DNA from: Bradyrhizobium liaoningense
Lineage (GTDB): Bacteria > Pseudomonadota > Alphaproteobacteria > Rhizobiales > Xanthobacteraceae
Assembly: GCF_018130785.1 (NCBI RefSeq)
Contig: NZ_JAFCJT010000010.1
Span: forward strand, 161,159-225,158
Direction: 5' to 3'
DNA: 64,000 bases
Notes under the pieces: model-generated
What the model saw: only the letters and a program-made list of their open reading frames with translations
What the model was told of the DNA's origin: nothing
The model's database searches: none
Program-made: the position numbers and the translations under genes
Shown here: piece after piece, positions 17,865 through 26,034 of the stretch
Layout of the letters: every line of letters starts with the position of its first letter
How positions within the stretch are numbered: the first letter of the stretch is position 1

Positions 17865-18095
17865 TCAGATCAACCGATCAGACGATGCGCTTGCTTGTTC
17901 CACGTCGCTCGCGCCGAGTGCTGCGGCGTGTTCCTCGACGGCAGTGACGCCCTTCGCAGTGAGCTCGAACAGATCGCCATCCTTCATCACATAGCCGTCG
18001 GCGATCAGCTCGCCGATCTTGCCGTGCCTGTCGTCGGCAAAGGCGACCGACTGGCTGATGTCCCGCAGGATCGAGAGCTGTTCGTCGCGCAACAT
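17865..18095 (-). CDS. Small conserved cytoplasmic protein
   Basis: A 76-residue protein of unknown function. LRDEQLSILRDISQSVAFAD followed by KIGELIADGYVMKDGDLFEL and TAKGVTAVEEH looks like a small winged-helix fold, so a DNA-binding or sensory role is possible but unproven. The start has a good ribosome site (GAGAGGGAAGCC before ATG). It lies between two genes for related Cys-rich secreted proteins on the same strand, 37 bases after the upstream one, and may be co-transcribed with it. Confidence 0.65.
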   Translation of the reverse strand: MLRDEQLSILRDISQSVAFADDRHGKIGELIADGYVMKDGDLFELTAKGVTAVEEHAAALGASDVEQASASSDRLI

Positions 18096-18132
18096 GGCTT
18101 CCCTCTCCGTGCGCCGGGGGTCGCTCCCGGCC

Positions 18133-18378
18133 TTACATGCCGTGGCTCTGAAATACCTTGCTGCAGGCCTTCGACAGCCTGGCCCGATTGGCTTGCAGGC
18201 ATCCCTGCACCGCGCTGTCATTGCCGAGCTCCTTGCGGCAGAAGCGCGAGGCGTCACGCGAGCAGGCGTTCTGTTCCTGCGGCGTACCCATGTGGCCTTG
18301 CGCGAGAGCAGGCGCGGTCGACATGCCGCTCAGGGTTGTCAGGACGAGCGTCGCCATAAGGATGGATTTCCGGGACAT
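18133..18378 (-). CDS. Small secreted Cys-rich repeat protein, paralogue 2
   Basis: An 81-residue protein with a signal peptide (MSRKSILMATLVLTTLSG..., ending ALAQ) and four cysteines in the order C-x7-C-x12-C-x11-C (ACSRDASRFCRKELGNDSAV). The spacing equals that of the product of 17339-17605, so they are paralogues. The ATG at 18378 follows GGGAG. Function unknown; likely periplasmic with two disulfides. Confidence 0.75.
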   Translation of the reverse strand: MSRKSILMATLVLTTLSGMSTAPALAQGHMGTPQEQNACSRDASRFCRKELGNDSAVQGCLQANRARLSKACSKVFQSHGM

Positions 18379-18531
18379 CGACACAACTCCCAATCTGACT
18401 GCCGGTATGAATTTCAGTCCTGTCTGAACTCGTCGCATTGCCGCTTGTTCCCCTCAGGAAGGGGCAGGCGCCCCCGCTATTCAAGGTTCCCGCGTCGCTG
18501 CTATAACAGCGGGGAAGAATGAGGATACTCG

Positions 18532-18957
18532 ATGAAACGCTATCTGGTGTTTGCGCTGGTCGGTCCGTTCGTCGGCGGGTTCCTGCTCCTGCTGACGACG
18601 ACCTATCAGTCCGGTTACTGGGCCCAGACCAGTCTCAGCGAGGTCGGAAAGCTGTTCGCGGTGTTCTTCAAATCCCTGCAATACAGTTATTTGTTCGGCT
18701 TCCTGCCCTCGCTGATGATCGGTGCGGTCGACGACATCCTGGTCCACGTCCGCCGGATCGGCCCGGTACTGCGGATGCTGGTGGTCGGCCTGTTCGCCTT
18801 CGTGCTGGCGTCGCTGACCTACAGCTCGCGCGGGCCGGATTCGGGCGCGGTGCAGTTCATCCTGTACGGCCTGGTCGGATTCGTGCCGGCGGTGATTTCA
18901 TCCTGGCTCGTACATAGATATGTCGAGGAGCCGCAGGCGGCTGCGGCACCGACCTGA
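18532..18957 (+). CDS. Small integral membrane protein
   Basis: A 141-residue protein with four predicted membrane helices: about 5-24, 44-66 (FAVFFKSLQYSYLFGFLPSL), 82-100 and 110-130 (VQFILYGLVGFVPAVISSWL). No known motif or family is recognised. It is followed 61 bases later by a DUF4112-like gene, which could share the transcript. Confidence 0.7.
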   Translation: MKRYLVFALVGPFVGGFLLLLTTTYQSGYWAQTSLSEVGKLFAVFFKSLQYSYLFGFLPSLMIGAVDDILVHVRRIGPVLRMLVVGLFAFVLASLTYSSRGPDSGAVQFILYGLVGFVPAVISSWLVHRYVEEPQAAAAPT

Positions 18958-19018
18958 ACGCGCGACGTTCGGGCGCGGCGCGGCAACTTCCGCCACGCCA
19001 GCGCGTTCCCTAAAGGCC

Positions 19019-19561
19019 ATGACGATGTCCGATGACGATATTCTTGCTCCGCACAGACCCCGTTCCGGTGCCCGCTCGGGCGGGAGTTTTTCGGGCACCA
19101 AAGCGCGCGGCCCGATCATCGACCAGGACGGCCATGAGATCCGTCCCGAAACACTGGAGCAGGGGTTTAGCGAGTTTCGCTTCGAGTTCGGCCAGGGAAA
19201 CCCGTTCGGCGATCTGACGCGGGAGCAGCGGGTCGCGCGGATCGAGGCCATCGCAAAGCTGCTCGATGTCGCCTTCATCCTGCCCGGCACGAATATCCGC
19301 TACGGCATCGACGGGCTGATCGGGCTGATCCCGGTCGTCGGCGACATCATCACCACCGCGATCTCGCTGTGGCTGGTGCGCGAGGCCCGCGCGCTGGGCG
19401 CGCCGTGGTACCTCACCGCGCGCATGCTCGGCAACGTCGCGGTCGACGGCGTGGTCGGCATGGTGCCGTTCGCGGGTGATGCCTTCGACGTCATGTTCCG
19501 CGCCAACATGCGCAACGTCCGCCTGCTCCGCCGCTGGCTCGACAAGCAGCCGCGCATTTGA
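19019..19561 (+). CDS. DUF4112-like membrane protein
   Basis: A 180-residue protein matching the DUF4112 pattern: a cytoplasmic N-terminus, then AKLLDVAFILPGTNIRYGID and GLIGLIPVVGDIITTAISLW, a Gly/Pro-rich membrane hairpin, and a second segment DGVVGMVPFAGDAFDVMFRA before a basic tail. The family has no known biochemical role. The start at 19019 follows AAAGGCC. A frame-open extension back to 18920 overlaps the preceding gene and is not protein-like. Confidence 0.78.
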   Translation: MTMSDDDILAPHRPRSGARSGGSFSGTKARGPIIDQDGHEIRPETLEQGFSEFRFEFGQGNPFGDLTREQRVARIEAIAKLLDVAFILPGTNIRYGIDGLIGLIPVVGDIITTAISLWLVREARALGAPWYLTARMLGNVAVDGVVGMVPFAGDAFDVMFRANMRNVRLLRRWLDKQPRI

Positions 19562-19682
19562 AGCTTGCGCAGTTCTTCGCCTTTTCCCGCAAGCGGGGAG
19601 AGGCGAGGACTCCCCAAACGCAAAAAGCGCGACGGCGTTTCAGCCATCGCGCCTTCAGCGCACATCGGAGGCTTGCGAAAGC

Positions 19683-19973
19683 TTATGCCGCGTCCGCGTC
19701 GGTGGTCGTCTCGACCGGCTTGGGACGGCGGGGCAGCGGGAAGGCTTCGCTCTCATAGAGCGAGCGGATGCCGTTCTGGTCGAAGCGCGCTTCCTCGACC
19801 TGGAGATAGGCGCCGTTCAGCGAATCCGTCGGCAACTGCTCCATCGCGAACTGCACGGCTTCGGCGGCGGTGCCGAACCGGCGATAGGTAAAGCCCGCAC
19901 GCTTCTTCTTGCGGATCGCGGCGGGGAAGAGTTCGGCAGAGGTGTTGAAGTTGAACGGACGCAGTGGACGCAT
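19683..19973 (-). CDS. Conserved hypothetical protein
   Basis: A 96-residue soluble protein of unknown function: a basic N-terminus (MRPLRPFNFNTSAELFPAAI, then RKKKRAGF) followed by a predicted alpha/beta core (FGTAAEAVQFAMEQLPTDSL). GAGG lies 10 bases upstream of the ATG; a TTG at 19979 with spacing 4 is an alternative. No operon partner is evident. Confidence 0.65.
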   Translation of the reverse strand: MRPLRPFNFNTSAELFPAAIRKKKRAGFTYRRFGTAAEAVQFAMEQLPTDSLNGAYLQVEEARFDQNGIRSLYESEAFPLPRRPKPVETTTDADAA

Positions 19974-20185
19974 GGTCAAAGACCTCGTGATCTTGTCTGG
20001 GGCTTTAAGCGCGTGGGGTTTTGGAAGGCAGGGACCACGATCGGGTGGGCCCGCTGCACATCATTTTCGCCCACTAATATAGGCCGATTTGACAGAAATG
20101 CGACCCCTGCGATGGGAGATGATGAATCCGCGCATGGCAGCTCCGCGGACGCTGGAAATCAAGCAATTTCAATGATTTATTTGGT

Positions 20186-20350
20186 TTACAGTTTGCCAAG
20201 AAGCAGCAGCACGATGAGCACCACCAGTACCACGCCGCCGATCCCCATGCCGGAATGGCCCATGCCATAGCCATAGCCGCCGATCCGGCCGGACATGCCA
20301 CCGATGAGATAGATGATCACCAGGATGATCAGGATGGTCCCAAGCGTCAT
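20186..20350 (-). CDS. DUF3309-like small membrane protein
   Basis: A 54-residue protein with two hydrophobic helices (TLGTILIILVIIYLIGG and GIGGVVLVVLIVLLLLG) around a Gly/Tyr-rich turn (RIGGYGYGMGHSGMG), the pattern of DUF3309 proteins. GGAGGAATCC directly precedes the ATG, a near-perfect ribosome site that strongly supports a real gene. It lies downstream of msrB on the same strand (107 bases). Function unknown. Confidence 0.8.
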   Translation of the reverse strand: MTLGTILIILVIIYLIGGMSGRIGGYGYGMGHSGMGIGGVVLVVLIVLLLLGKL

Positions 20351-20457
20351 GGATTCCTCCCTGGCGGCCGCCGGACTGCGCGCATCGGCCGCACCGCCAG
20401 GAGAGAAAAGCACATCGCGCCGCCGGGTTCCATGACGGAACCGGGCGGCGCGCGATG

Positions 20458-20877
20458 TTATTTGGGCTCGAGCTTCAGCGCAGCCGAGTTGATGCAGTAG
20501 CGCAGGCCGGTCGGGCCGGGGCCGTCGGGGAAGACGTGACCGAGATGGCCGCTGCACTTGGAGCAGAGTACCTCGGTGCGGATCATGCCGTGACTGGCAT
20601 CGTGCTCCTCGTCGATATGGCTCTCGACCGCGGGCTGGGTGAAGCTTGGCCAGCCGCAGCCGGAATCGAACTTGGCATCGGACTCGAACAGCACATTGCC
20701 GCAGCCGGCGCAGACATAGGTGCCGGCACGGTGGTCGTGCTCATACTCGCCGGAGAAGGGACGCTCGGTCGCCTTCTCGCGCAGCACCGCGTACTGCATC
20801 GGCGACAATTCGCTGCGCCACTGCTCTTCGCTCTTGATGACCTTGTCGTCGGTGGTTTTCGTCTTGGTGTCGGGCAT
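20458..20877 (-). CDS. msrB: Peptide-methionine (R)-S-oxide reductase MsrB
   Basis: Cytoplasmic enzyme reducing the R epimer of methionine sulfoxide in proteins, 139 residues. It has the zinc-binding pairs Cys56/Cys59 (CAGC) and Cys105/Cys108 (CSKC), the catalytic Cys128 (GLRYCINSAAL) and a candidate resolving Cys74 (GCGWPSF). There is no signal peptide. msrA lies 30 bases upstream on the same strand, so the two probably form an operon covering both sulfoxide epimers. Confidence 0.93.
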   Translation of the reverse strand: MPDTKTKTTDDKVIKSEEQWRSELSPMQYAVLREKATERPFSGEYEHDHRAGTYVCAGCGNVLFESDAKFDSGCGWPSFTQPAVESHIDEEHDASHGMIRTEVLCSKCSGHLGHVFPDGPGPTGLRYCINSAALKLEPK

Positions 20878-20907
20878 GGGTCTCCCGTTTGTTTGGCGAT
20901 CTCGCGA

Positions 20908-21612
20908 TCAGTTGGTGGCCTTGCTGGCGCTCACCAGCGTCGGCTTTTCAATGTAGTTATCCGCGAACAGCTTTTTCAGGTTCTCGACCTTCGGAATGTC
21001 GTTGTAGGCGATGTAGGGCTGGTTCGGGTGCAGCGTCAGATAGTCCTGGTGATAGGCCTCCGCCGGGTAGAACGCCTCGAGCGCGCCGACCTTGGTCACG
21101 ATCGGCTTGCTGAAGACCTTGGCGCCGTTGAGCTGGGCGATATAGGCCTCCGCCACCTTCTTCTGCTCGTCGGAGGTGGTGAAGATCGCCGAGCGATATT
21201 GCGTGCCGGTGTCGGGGCCCTGGCGGTTGAGCTGGGTCGGGTCGTGCGCCACCGAGAAATAGATCTGGAGGATCTTGCCGTAGGAGATCTTCTTCGGGTC
21301 GTACTTGATCTCGACCGACTCGGCGTGTCCCGTCCGGCCGCTCGAGACCGTCTGGTAATCGGCCGTCGCCTTGGTGCCGCCGGCATAGCCGGAGACCGCG
21401 TTGACGACGCCCGCGGTGTGCTGGAACACGCCCTGTACGCCCCAGAAGCAGCCGCCGGCGATGACGGCGGTCTGGATCCCGGTTGCGGGCGCCGCATCCA
21501 CGGTGGGAGCGGGGATCACGACCGCATCCTCCGCGGCCCTGGACGGCACGGCAAAAGCCAGCGTCAGTGCGGTGGTGGCGGCGAGCAGCGAGGCGAGGGC
21601 GGGGCGGCGCAT
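20908..21612 (-). CDS. msrA: Peptide-methionine (S)-S-oxide reductase MsrA, exported
   Basis: Reduces the S epimer of methionine sulfoxide. The 234-residue protein carries a Sec signal peptide (about 1-27, ending SRA), so it is periplasmic, unlike its partner MsrB. The active-site motif GGCFWG is intact with catalytic Cys55. This is the only cysteine I can find in the protein, so the usual C-terminal resolving cysteines are missing and regeneration must use a 1-Cys mechanism or an external thiol. Co-oriented with msrB. Confidence 0.92.
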   Translation of the reverse strand: MRRPALASLLAATTALTLAFAVPSRAAEDAVVIPAPTVDAAPATGIQTAVIAGGCFWGVQGVFQHTAGVVNAVSGYAGGTKATADYQTVSSGRTGHAESVEIKYDPKKISYGKILQIYFSVAHDPTQLNRQGPDTGTQYRSAIFTTSDEQKKVAEAYIAQLNGAKVFSKPIVTKVGALEAFYPAEAYHQDYLTLHPNQPYIAYNDIPKVENLKKLFADNYIEKPTLVSASKATN

Positions 21613-21857
21613 GGCGATCCTCTTCGAAAGGTCTGACAGTGTAGGGCGGCCGGGGACGGGCGAACAGCCTGTCTGGCCGCGTTTTCTGACACCTGAGATA
21701 CGGGCGCAGGCGGCGATTGTTACGGGGGGACGGACACGAGTCTGTGAAAAATTGCCTCGGACAGCGCGGCTTGGCGAGGCCGGGAACTCCGGGCTAGATG
21801 AACGCGCGCGATCGACGATCGACTCAGAAATGTGGTGGCTGGAGCTGACCTGACAAC

Positions 21858-23543
21858 ATGCTGCGCGTCATTCCCCTGACTCTCGCCCTGCTGGCCGCCT
21901 GGACCTCGATCGCCGCGGCGGCTCCCCAGGACGGCGACGACTTCGCCGTCTGCCGCGATCGCCAGTCGGAGGCGCAGGCCCGCGCGGCGGCCTGCGACAA
22001 TCTGCTGAAGGCCGACAAGCTCACCGGCAAGGACAAATCGCTCGCGCTGGTCGTGCGCGGCAATGCGCTGATCAACAAGCGCGACTACGACCGCGCCATC
22101 GAGGCGCTGTCGTCCGCCATCGATCTCGATCCTGACAATGTCGGCGCGGTGAACCTGCGCGGCCTGTCCCATGAGCGCAAGGGCGAGGACGATCTCGCCA
22201 TGGCCGACTACAATCTCGCGATCCAGAAGCGTTCGAATTTCGGCTACGCCTACAACAACCGCGGCACCATTCATCTGCGCCACGGCGCGCTGCAAAGCGC
22301 GCTCGACGATTTCAACCTGTCGATCAAATACACGCCATCGTTCCTGCTCGGCTGGACCAACCGCGCCCGCATGCGCACGCTGAACAAGGATTTTGACGGC
22401 GCGCTGAAGGATTTTGCGGAGGCTGAGAAGATCGATCCCGCCGCGCCGCAGATCGCCGGCAACCGCTGCATCACCTACGGCATGATGGGCAAATACGACC
22501 AGGCTTTCGGCGACTGCAACAGCCTGATCCAGAAGCAGCCGAAGAACGCCTTCGCGATCAACAATCGCGCCGACGTCAACATGATGAAGGGTGATTTCGA
22601 CGCGGCCCTGAACGACTACAACACGGTGATTCAGCTCTACCCCAACAATGTGCGGGCGCATTCCGGCCGCGGCCAGATCTACGAGCGCAAGAAGGATCTC
22701 GCGCAGGCCCGCGCCGACTACCGCGCCGCCGCCTATTCGCTGACCAAGTTCGACGACCTCGACGTCGCGCGCGCCCGCGCCAAGGCGCAGGAGCGGCTCG
22801 CCGCGCTCACCCCGCAGGTGCCGGGCGGCGCCACCGGGCGCCGCGTTGCGCTGGTGATCGGCAATGGCGCCTACAAGAATGTCCATGCGCTGCCGAACCC
22901 GCCGCGCGACGCCAAGATGATCGCCGAGGTGCTGCGCGATCTCGGCTTCCAGACCGTGACGGATGCGCGGGACCTGACCCGGGACAAGTTCTTCCAGACG
23001 CTGCAGGCGTTCGCCGACGAAGCGGAAAAGGCCGATTGGGCCGTGGTCTATTACGCCGGCCACGGTTTCGAGATCGGCGGCGTGAACTACCTCGTTCCGA
23101 TCGACGCCAGGCTTAGCGCCGACAAGGACGCCGAGACCGAGGCCGTTGCGCTGGAGCAGGTGATCGCCGCGGTGGGCGCTGCGAGAAAAGTGCGTCTGGT
23201 GATGCTGGATGCCTGCCGCGACAATCCCTTTGCGCCGACCATGCAGCGCACGCTGTCGCTCAAACTGGTGGACAAGGGCTTTTCCAACATCGAGCCCGGC
23301 GCCGGCTTCATGGTGGTCTACGCCGCCAAGCACGGCGAGACCGCGATGGACGGCGACGGCGGCGCCGACAGTCCCTTCGCCACCGCGCTCGCCCGCGAGA
23401 TCAAGGTGCCGCGCGTCGAGATCCGGAAGCTGTTCGACATCGTCCGCGATGACGTCTGGTCCGCCACCAAGCACGAGCAGCAGCCGTTTTCATACGGCTC
23501 GCCGCCGGGACGCGAGGACTTTTATTTTGTTGCGGGGAAGTGA
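21858..23543 (+). CDS. Secreted TPR-caspase (C14-like) protein
   Basis: A 561-residue protein with a signal peptide (about 1-22, ending AAAA), about six to seven tetratricopeptide repeats (roughly 60-310; e.g. ALVVRGNALINKRDYDRAIE) and a C-terminal caspase-like p20 domain starting near 330 (RRVALVIGNGAYKNVHALPN). The catalytic dyad is present: His402 in YYAGHG and Cys453 in LDACRDNPF. Such bacterial metacaspase-like proteins are predicted cysteine proteases. The order, with TPR before the caspase, is less common than caspase before TPR. Substrate and role are unknown; no toxin or immunity partner is adjacent. Confidence 0.85.
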   Translation: MLRVIPLTLALLAAWTSIAAAAPQDGDDFAVCRDRQSEAQARAAACDNLLKADKLTGKDKSLALVVRGNALINKRDYDRAIEALSSAIDLDPDNVGAVNLRGLSHERKGEDDLAMADYNLAIQKRSNFGYAYNNRGTIHLRHGALQSALDDFNLSIKYTPSFLLGWTNRARMRTLNKDFDGALKDFAEAEKIDPAAPQIAGNRCITYGMMGKYDQAFGDCNSLIQKQPKNAFAINNRADVNMMKGDFDAALNDYNTVIQLYPNNVRAHSGRGQIYERKKDLAQARADYRAAAYSLTKFDDLDVARARAKAQERLAALTPQVPGGATGRRVALVIGNGAYKNVHALPNPPRDAKMIAEVLRDLGFQTVTDARDLTRDKFFQTLQAFADEAEKADWAVVYYAGHGFEIGGVNYLVPIDARLSADKDAETEAVALEQVIAAVGAARKVRLVMLDACRDNPFAPTMQRTLSLKLVDKGFSNIEPGAGFMVVYAAKHGETAMDGDGGADSPFATALAREIKVPRVEIRKLFDIVRDDVWSATKHEQQPFSYGSPPGREDFYFVAGK

Positions 23544-23564
23544 CGAATTGGGGTGCGAAGCAAC

Positions 23565-23603
23565 TCAATTCGTCATTCCGGGGCGATGCGAAGCATCGAA
23601 CCT
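23565..23603. repeat. Short hairpin repeat
   Basis: GTCATTCCGGGGCGATGCGAAGCATCGAAC holds a small inverted pair CGATGC / GCATCG and the 'gtcattccggggc' lead found in dispersed alphaproteobacterial repeats. It lies between convergent genes. Confidence 0.4.
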
Positions 23604-23615
23604 GGCAGCGGGGCT

Positions 23616-24731
23616 TTAAACAACGATACTCAGCCGCTTCGCCGCCCGCGTAATCCCCGTGTACAGCCACCGCGCCCGGCTCTCCCCAAACGCAAAACTC
23701 TCGTCGAACAGCACGACGTCGTCCCATTGCGAGCCCTGCGACTTGTGCACGGTCAGCACGTAGCCGTAGTCGAACTCGTCATAGGGCTTGCGCTGCTCCC
23801 AGGCGATCTGCTCGACGCCGCCTTCGAAGCAGTCGGCGCGCACGGAGACCTTGGTCACCTTGTGCCCAAAATCCTCGTCCGGCGACAAGCGCATGCTGAG
23901 GATGCGTGATTTCGAGCGCGAGGTGTTGCGCGACTTCACGCGCCACAGGCCGCCGTTGAACAGGCCCTTCTTGCGGTTGTTGCGCAGGCAGACCAGCTTG
24001 TCGCCGGCGACCGGGAAGACGTCCTCGATATTCTGGCGCTGGCGCACCCGCATATTGTACGCGCGTCGCGTGTTGTTGCGGCCGACCAGGACCTGGTCGG
24101 CGCCCATGACGCGGTCAGGGTCGAGCTCTTTCCGCGACACCACCTCGCTCTCGCCGTAACGGCCGATGTCGAGCTCGCGGCCCTCGCGCACGTCCATCGA
24201 CATCCGCACGATCGGATCGTCTTGCGCCTGCCGGTGCACCTCGGTCAGCATCGCGTCCGGCTCGGTGTTGGTGAAGAAGCCGCCGCCCTGGATCGGCGGC
24301 AGCTGCGCGGGATCGCCCAGCACCAGCAGCGGGCAGTCGAACGACATCAGGTCGCGGCCCAGTTCGGCGTCGACCATCGAGCATTCGTCGATCACGATCA
24401 GCTTGGCCTTCGAGGCCGGCGCGTCGTCCCACAGCTCAAAGCTCGGCTGCTCCTCGCCGGATTCGCGGGCGCGGTAGATCAGCGAGTGGATGGTGGAGGC
24501 CTCGTCGCAGCCCTTGTTGCGCATGACGAGGGCCGCTTTGCCGGTGAAGGCCGCGAATTTCACCTCGCCGTCGACGCCTTCGGCGATATGCCGCGCCAGC
24601 GTGGTCTTGCCGGTGCCGGCAAAGCCGAACAGGCGAAAGATCGGCGGCGTGCCGTTGCGGCCGGGTTTTGCTTTAAGCCAGTCGCCGACGGCCTTGAGCG
24701 CGGCGTCCTGATGCGGGGTGAAAGTGGCCAT
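23616..24731 (-). CDS. RecD-like ATP-dependent DNA helicase
   Basis: Superfamily 1B helicase-like ATPase of 371 residues. Walker A is GFAGTGKT (36-43), Walker B is VIDECSMVD, motif III is LVLGDPAQLPPI, and the C-terminal UvrD-like motifs are YVLTVHKSQGSQWDDVVLFD and LYTGITRAAKRLSIVV. It is about half the size of RecD2 and has no extra N-terminal domain, as in many phage-like and rhizobial stand-alone versions. The start at ATG 24731 fits the family N-terminus; an ATG at 24770 is possible. A role in repair or recombination is inferred from the family only. Confidence 0.85.
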   Translation of the reverse strand: MATFTPHQDAALKAVGDWLKAKPGRNGTPPIFRLFGFAGTGKTTLARHIAEGVDGEVKFAAFTGKAALVMRNKGCDEASTIHSLIYRARESGEEQPSFELWDDAPASKAKLIVIDECSMVDAELGRDLMSFDCPLLVLGDPAQLPPIQGGGFFTNTEPDAMLTEVHRQAQDDPIVRMSMDVREGRELDIGRYGESEVVSRKELDPDRVMGADQVLVGRNNTRRAYNMRVRQRQNIEDVFPVAGDKLVCLRNNRKKGLFNGGLWRVKSRNTSRSKSRILSMRLSPDEDFGHKVTKVSVRADCFEGGVEQIAWEQRKPYDEFDYGYVLTVHKSQGSQWDDVVLFDESFAFGESRARWLYTGITRAAKRLSIVV

Positions 24732-24859
24732 ATCTGTCTTGAGGAGGGGCGAAACGACGCGATTCGCCATCGTCCAAAACTAACCATTCGCCCCGCCGGT
24801 TCAAGCGCGCTCGCCCCGCTATTGCCGGCGGGGCACGCGTGTGAGCCTCGTAAGAGGTC

Positions 24860-24907
24860 GTCATGCCCGGGCTTGTCCCGCCTGCGCGGCCGAAGCCGCT
24901 TCGGGAG
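24860..24907. repeat. Partial 'gtcatgcccgggcttgtcccg' repeat
   Basis: GTCATGCCCGGGCTTGTCCC matches the left half of the repeat at 17237-17321, then continues with a different hairpin GCGGCCGAAGCCGC. It lies just after the napC stop codon and may act as a 3' hairpin of the nap transcript. Confidence 0.55.
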
Positions 24908-24913
24908 CGTTGG

Positions 24914-25567
24914 CTACTGCCAGCCGGGAACGCCGCGCATGTCGGGCAGATGGTGGGCGATGCCCTTGTGGCAGTCGATGCAGGTCTTTTCCTTGGTGAA
25001 CAGGAAGCGCTGGTGCGCCACCGAGGCCCGCGGCGACTGCTTGGTGATGTCCATGGAATCGGCGCTGTGGCAGTTGCGGCACTCCAGGGAATCGTTGGCC
25101 TTGAAGCGCGCCCATTCATGCGCGGCCAGCTCGAGCCGGTGATCCAAAAATTTTTCGCGGGTGTCGATCGTGCCGAAGATCTTGCCCCAGACCTCCTTGG
25201 AGGCCTGCATCTTGCGCGCGATCTTGTCGGTCCAGTTGTGCGGCACGTGGCAGTCCGGGCAGGTCGCGCGCACGCCGGAGCGATTGGTGAAGTGGATGGT
25301 CGACTTCAGCTCGGCGTAGACGTTGTCCTTCATCTCGTGGCAGCCGGTGCAGAACTTCTCGGTGTTGGTCAGTTCCAGCGCGGTGTTGAAGCCGCCCCAG
25401 AAGATCACGCCGGCCGCAAAGCCCGCGAGCACCAGCACGCCGAGCCCGAACACCGAGCTCGGCCGGATCAGCACCTGCCAGAGCTCGCGCGCGAAGTCCC
25501 AGCAGCGCAGGATAAAGCTACGCTTGGCTTCCAGCTTGTCCTTGGGCTCGTCAGCGGCCGTCGTCAT
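24914..25567 (-). CDS. napC: Tetrahaem cytochrome c NapC
   Basis: Membrane-anchored quinol dehydrogenase of the NapC/NirT family, passing electrons from quinol to the periplasmic nitrate reductase. The 217-residue protein has one N-terminal membrane helix (VFGLGVLVLAGFAAGVIFWG) and four haem-binding CxxCH motifs (CTGCH, CPDCH, CRNCH, CIDCH). The start ATG overlaps the napB stop codon as ATGA, so they are coupled. It is the last gene of napEDABC. Confidence 0.95.
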   Translation of the reverse strand: MTTAADEPKDKLEAKRSFILRCWDFARELWQVLIRPSSVFGLGVLVLAGFAAGVIFWGGFNTALELTNTEKFCTGCHEMKDNVYAELKSTIHFTNRSGVRATCPDCHVPHNWTDKIARKMQASKEVWGKIFGTIDTREKFLDHRLELAAHEWARFKANDSLECRNCHSADSMDITKQSPRASVAHQRFLFTKEKTCIDCHKGIAHHLPDMRGVPGWQ

Positions 25568-26034
25568 CGGCGGCCACCGGGGCTGGCGCGCGAGAGCAGC
25601 GTGTCGATGTCGATGAAATCGTTGCTCACCGGCGGCGTGGCGGTGTTCTGCGGCACGTGGCATTCCGTGCAGAAGAAGCGCCGCGGCGAGATCGAGGCCA
25701 GGAACTGGCCGTCGCGGTCCATGAAATGCGTGATCGAGACCATCGGCGCCTGCGATTCCGCGGTGCGTGCCCGCGCATGGCAGGACAGGCATTTGTTGCC
25801 GTTGAGGTCGATCTGGTAGCCGTCGATAGTGTGCGGAATGACCGGCGGCTGCTCCGGATAGTTGCGCGACTCCCGCTCGGACGTGTTGCGGTTCGGCAGC
25901 ATCGGCGGCGCCGGGCCCTCGTCATTGAGCGGCGCCGGGCCGCGCAGACCCGAGGTCACCGTCTGCGCGGTCAGGGAGCTCGCGCCCGCGGCAATCGCGA
26001 CTGCGAGCAGGGCTATGCCAAATCGTTTCATCAT
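25564..26034 (-). CDS. napB: Dihaem cytochrome c NapB, nitrate reductase small subunit
   Basis: Periplasmic electron-transfer subunit of the Nap complex, 156 residues. It has a signal peptide (MKRFGIALLAVAIAAGASSL) and two haem-binding motifs, CLSCH and CTECH, separated by about 40 residues as usual. Two ATG codons in tandem (26034 and 26031) overlap the napA stop codon, so translation is coupled to napA. Both starts give the same mature protein. Confidence 0.95.
   Translation of the reverse strand: MMKRFGIALLAVAIAAGASSLTAQTVTSGLRGPAPLNDEGPAPPMLPNRNTSERESRNYPEQPPVIPHTIDGYQIDLNGNKCLSCHARARTAESQAPMVSITHFMDRDGQFLASISPRRFFCTECHVPQNTATPPVSNDFIDIDTLLSRASPGGRR

Noticed and set aside
21720..23474. 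584-codon minus-strand frame opposite the TPR-caspase gene
   Set aside because: Shadow; the plus strand has TPR and caspase motifs with a signal peptide.
21858..24731. Caspase gene plus helicase as a defence island
   Set aside because: The genes are convergent, the caspase is secreted, and no other defence genes are nearby, so a shared immune role is not supported.
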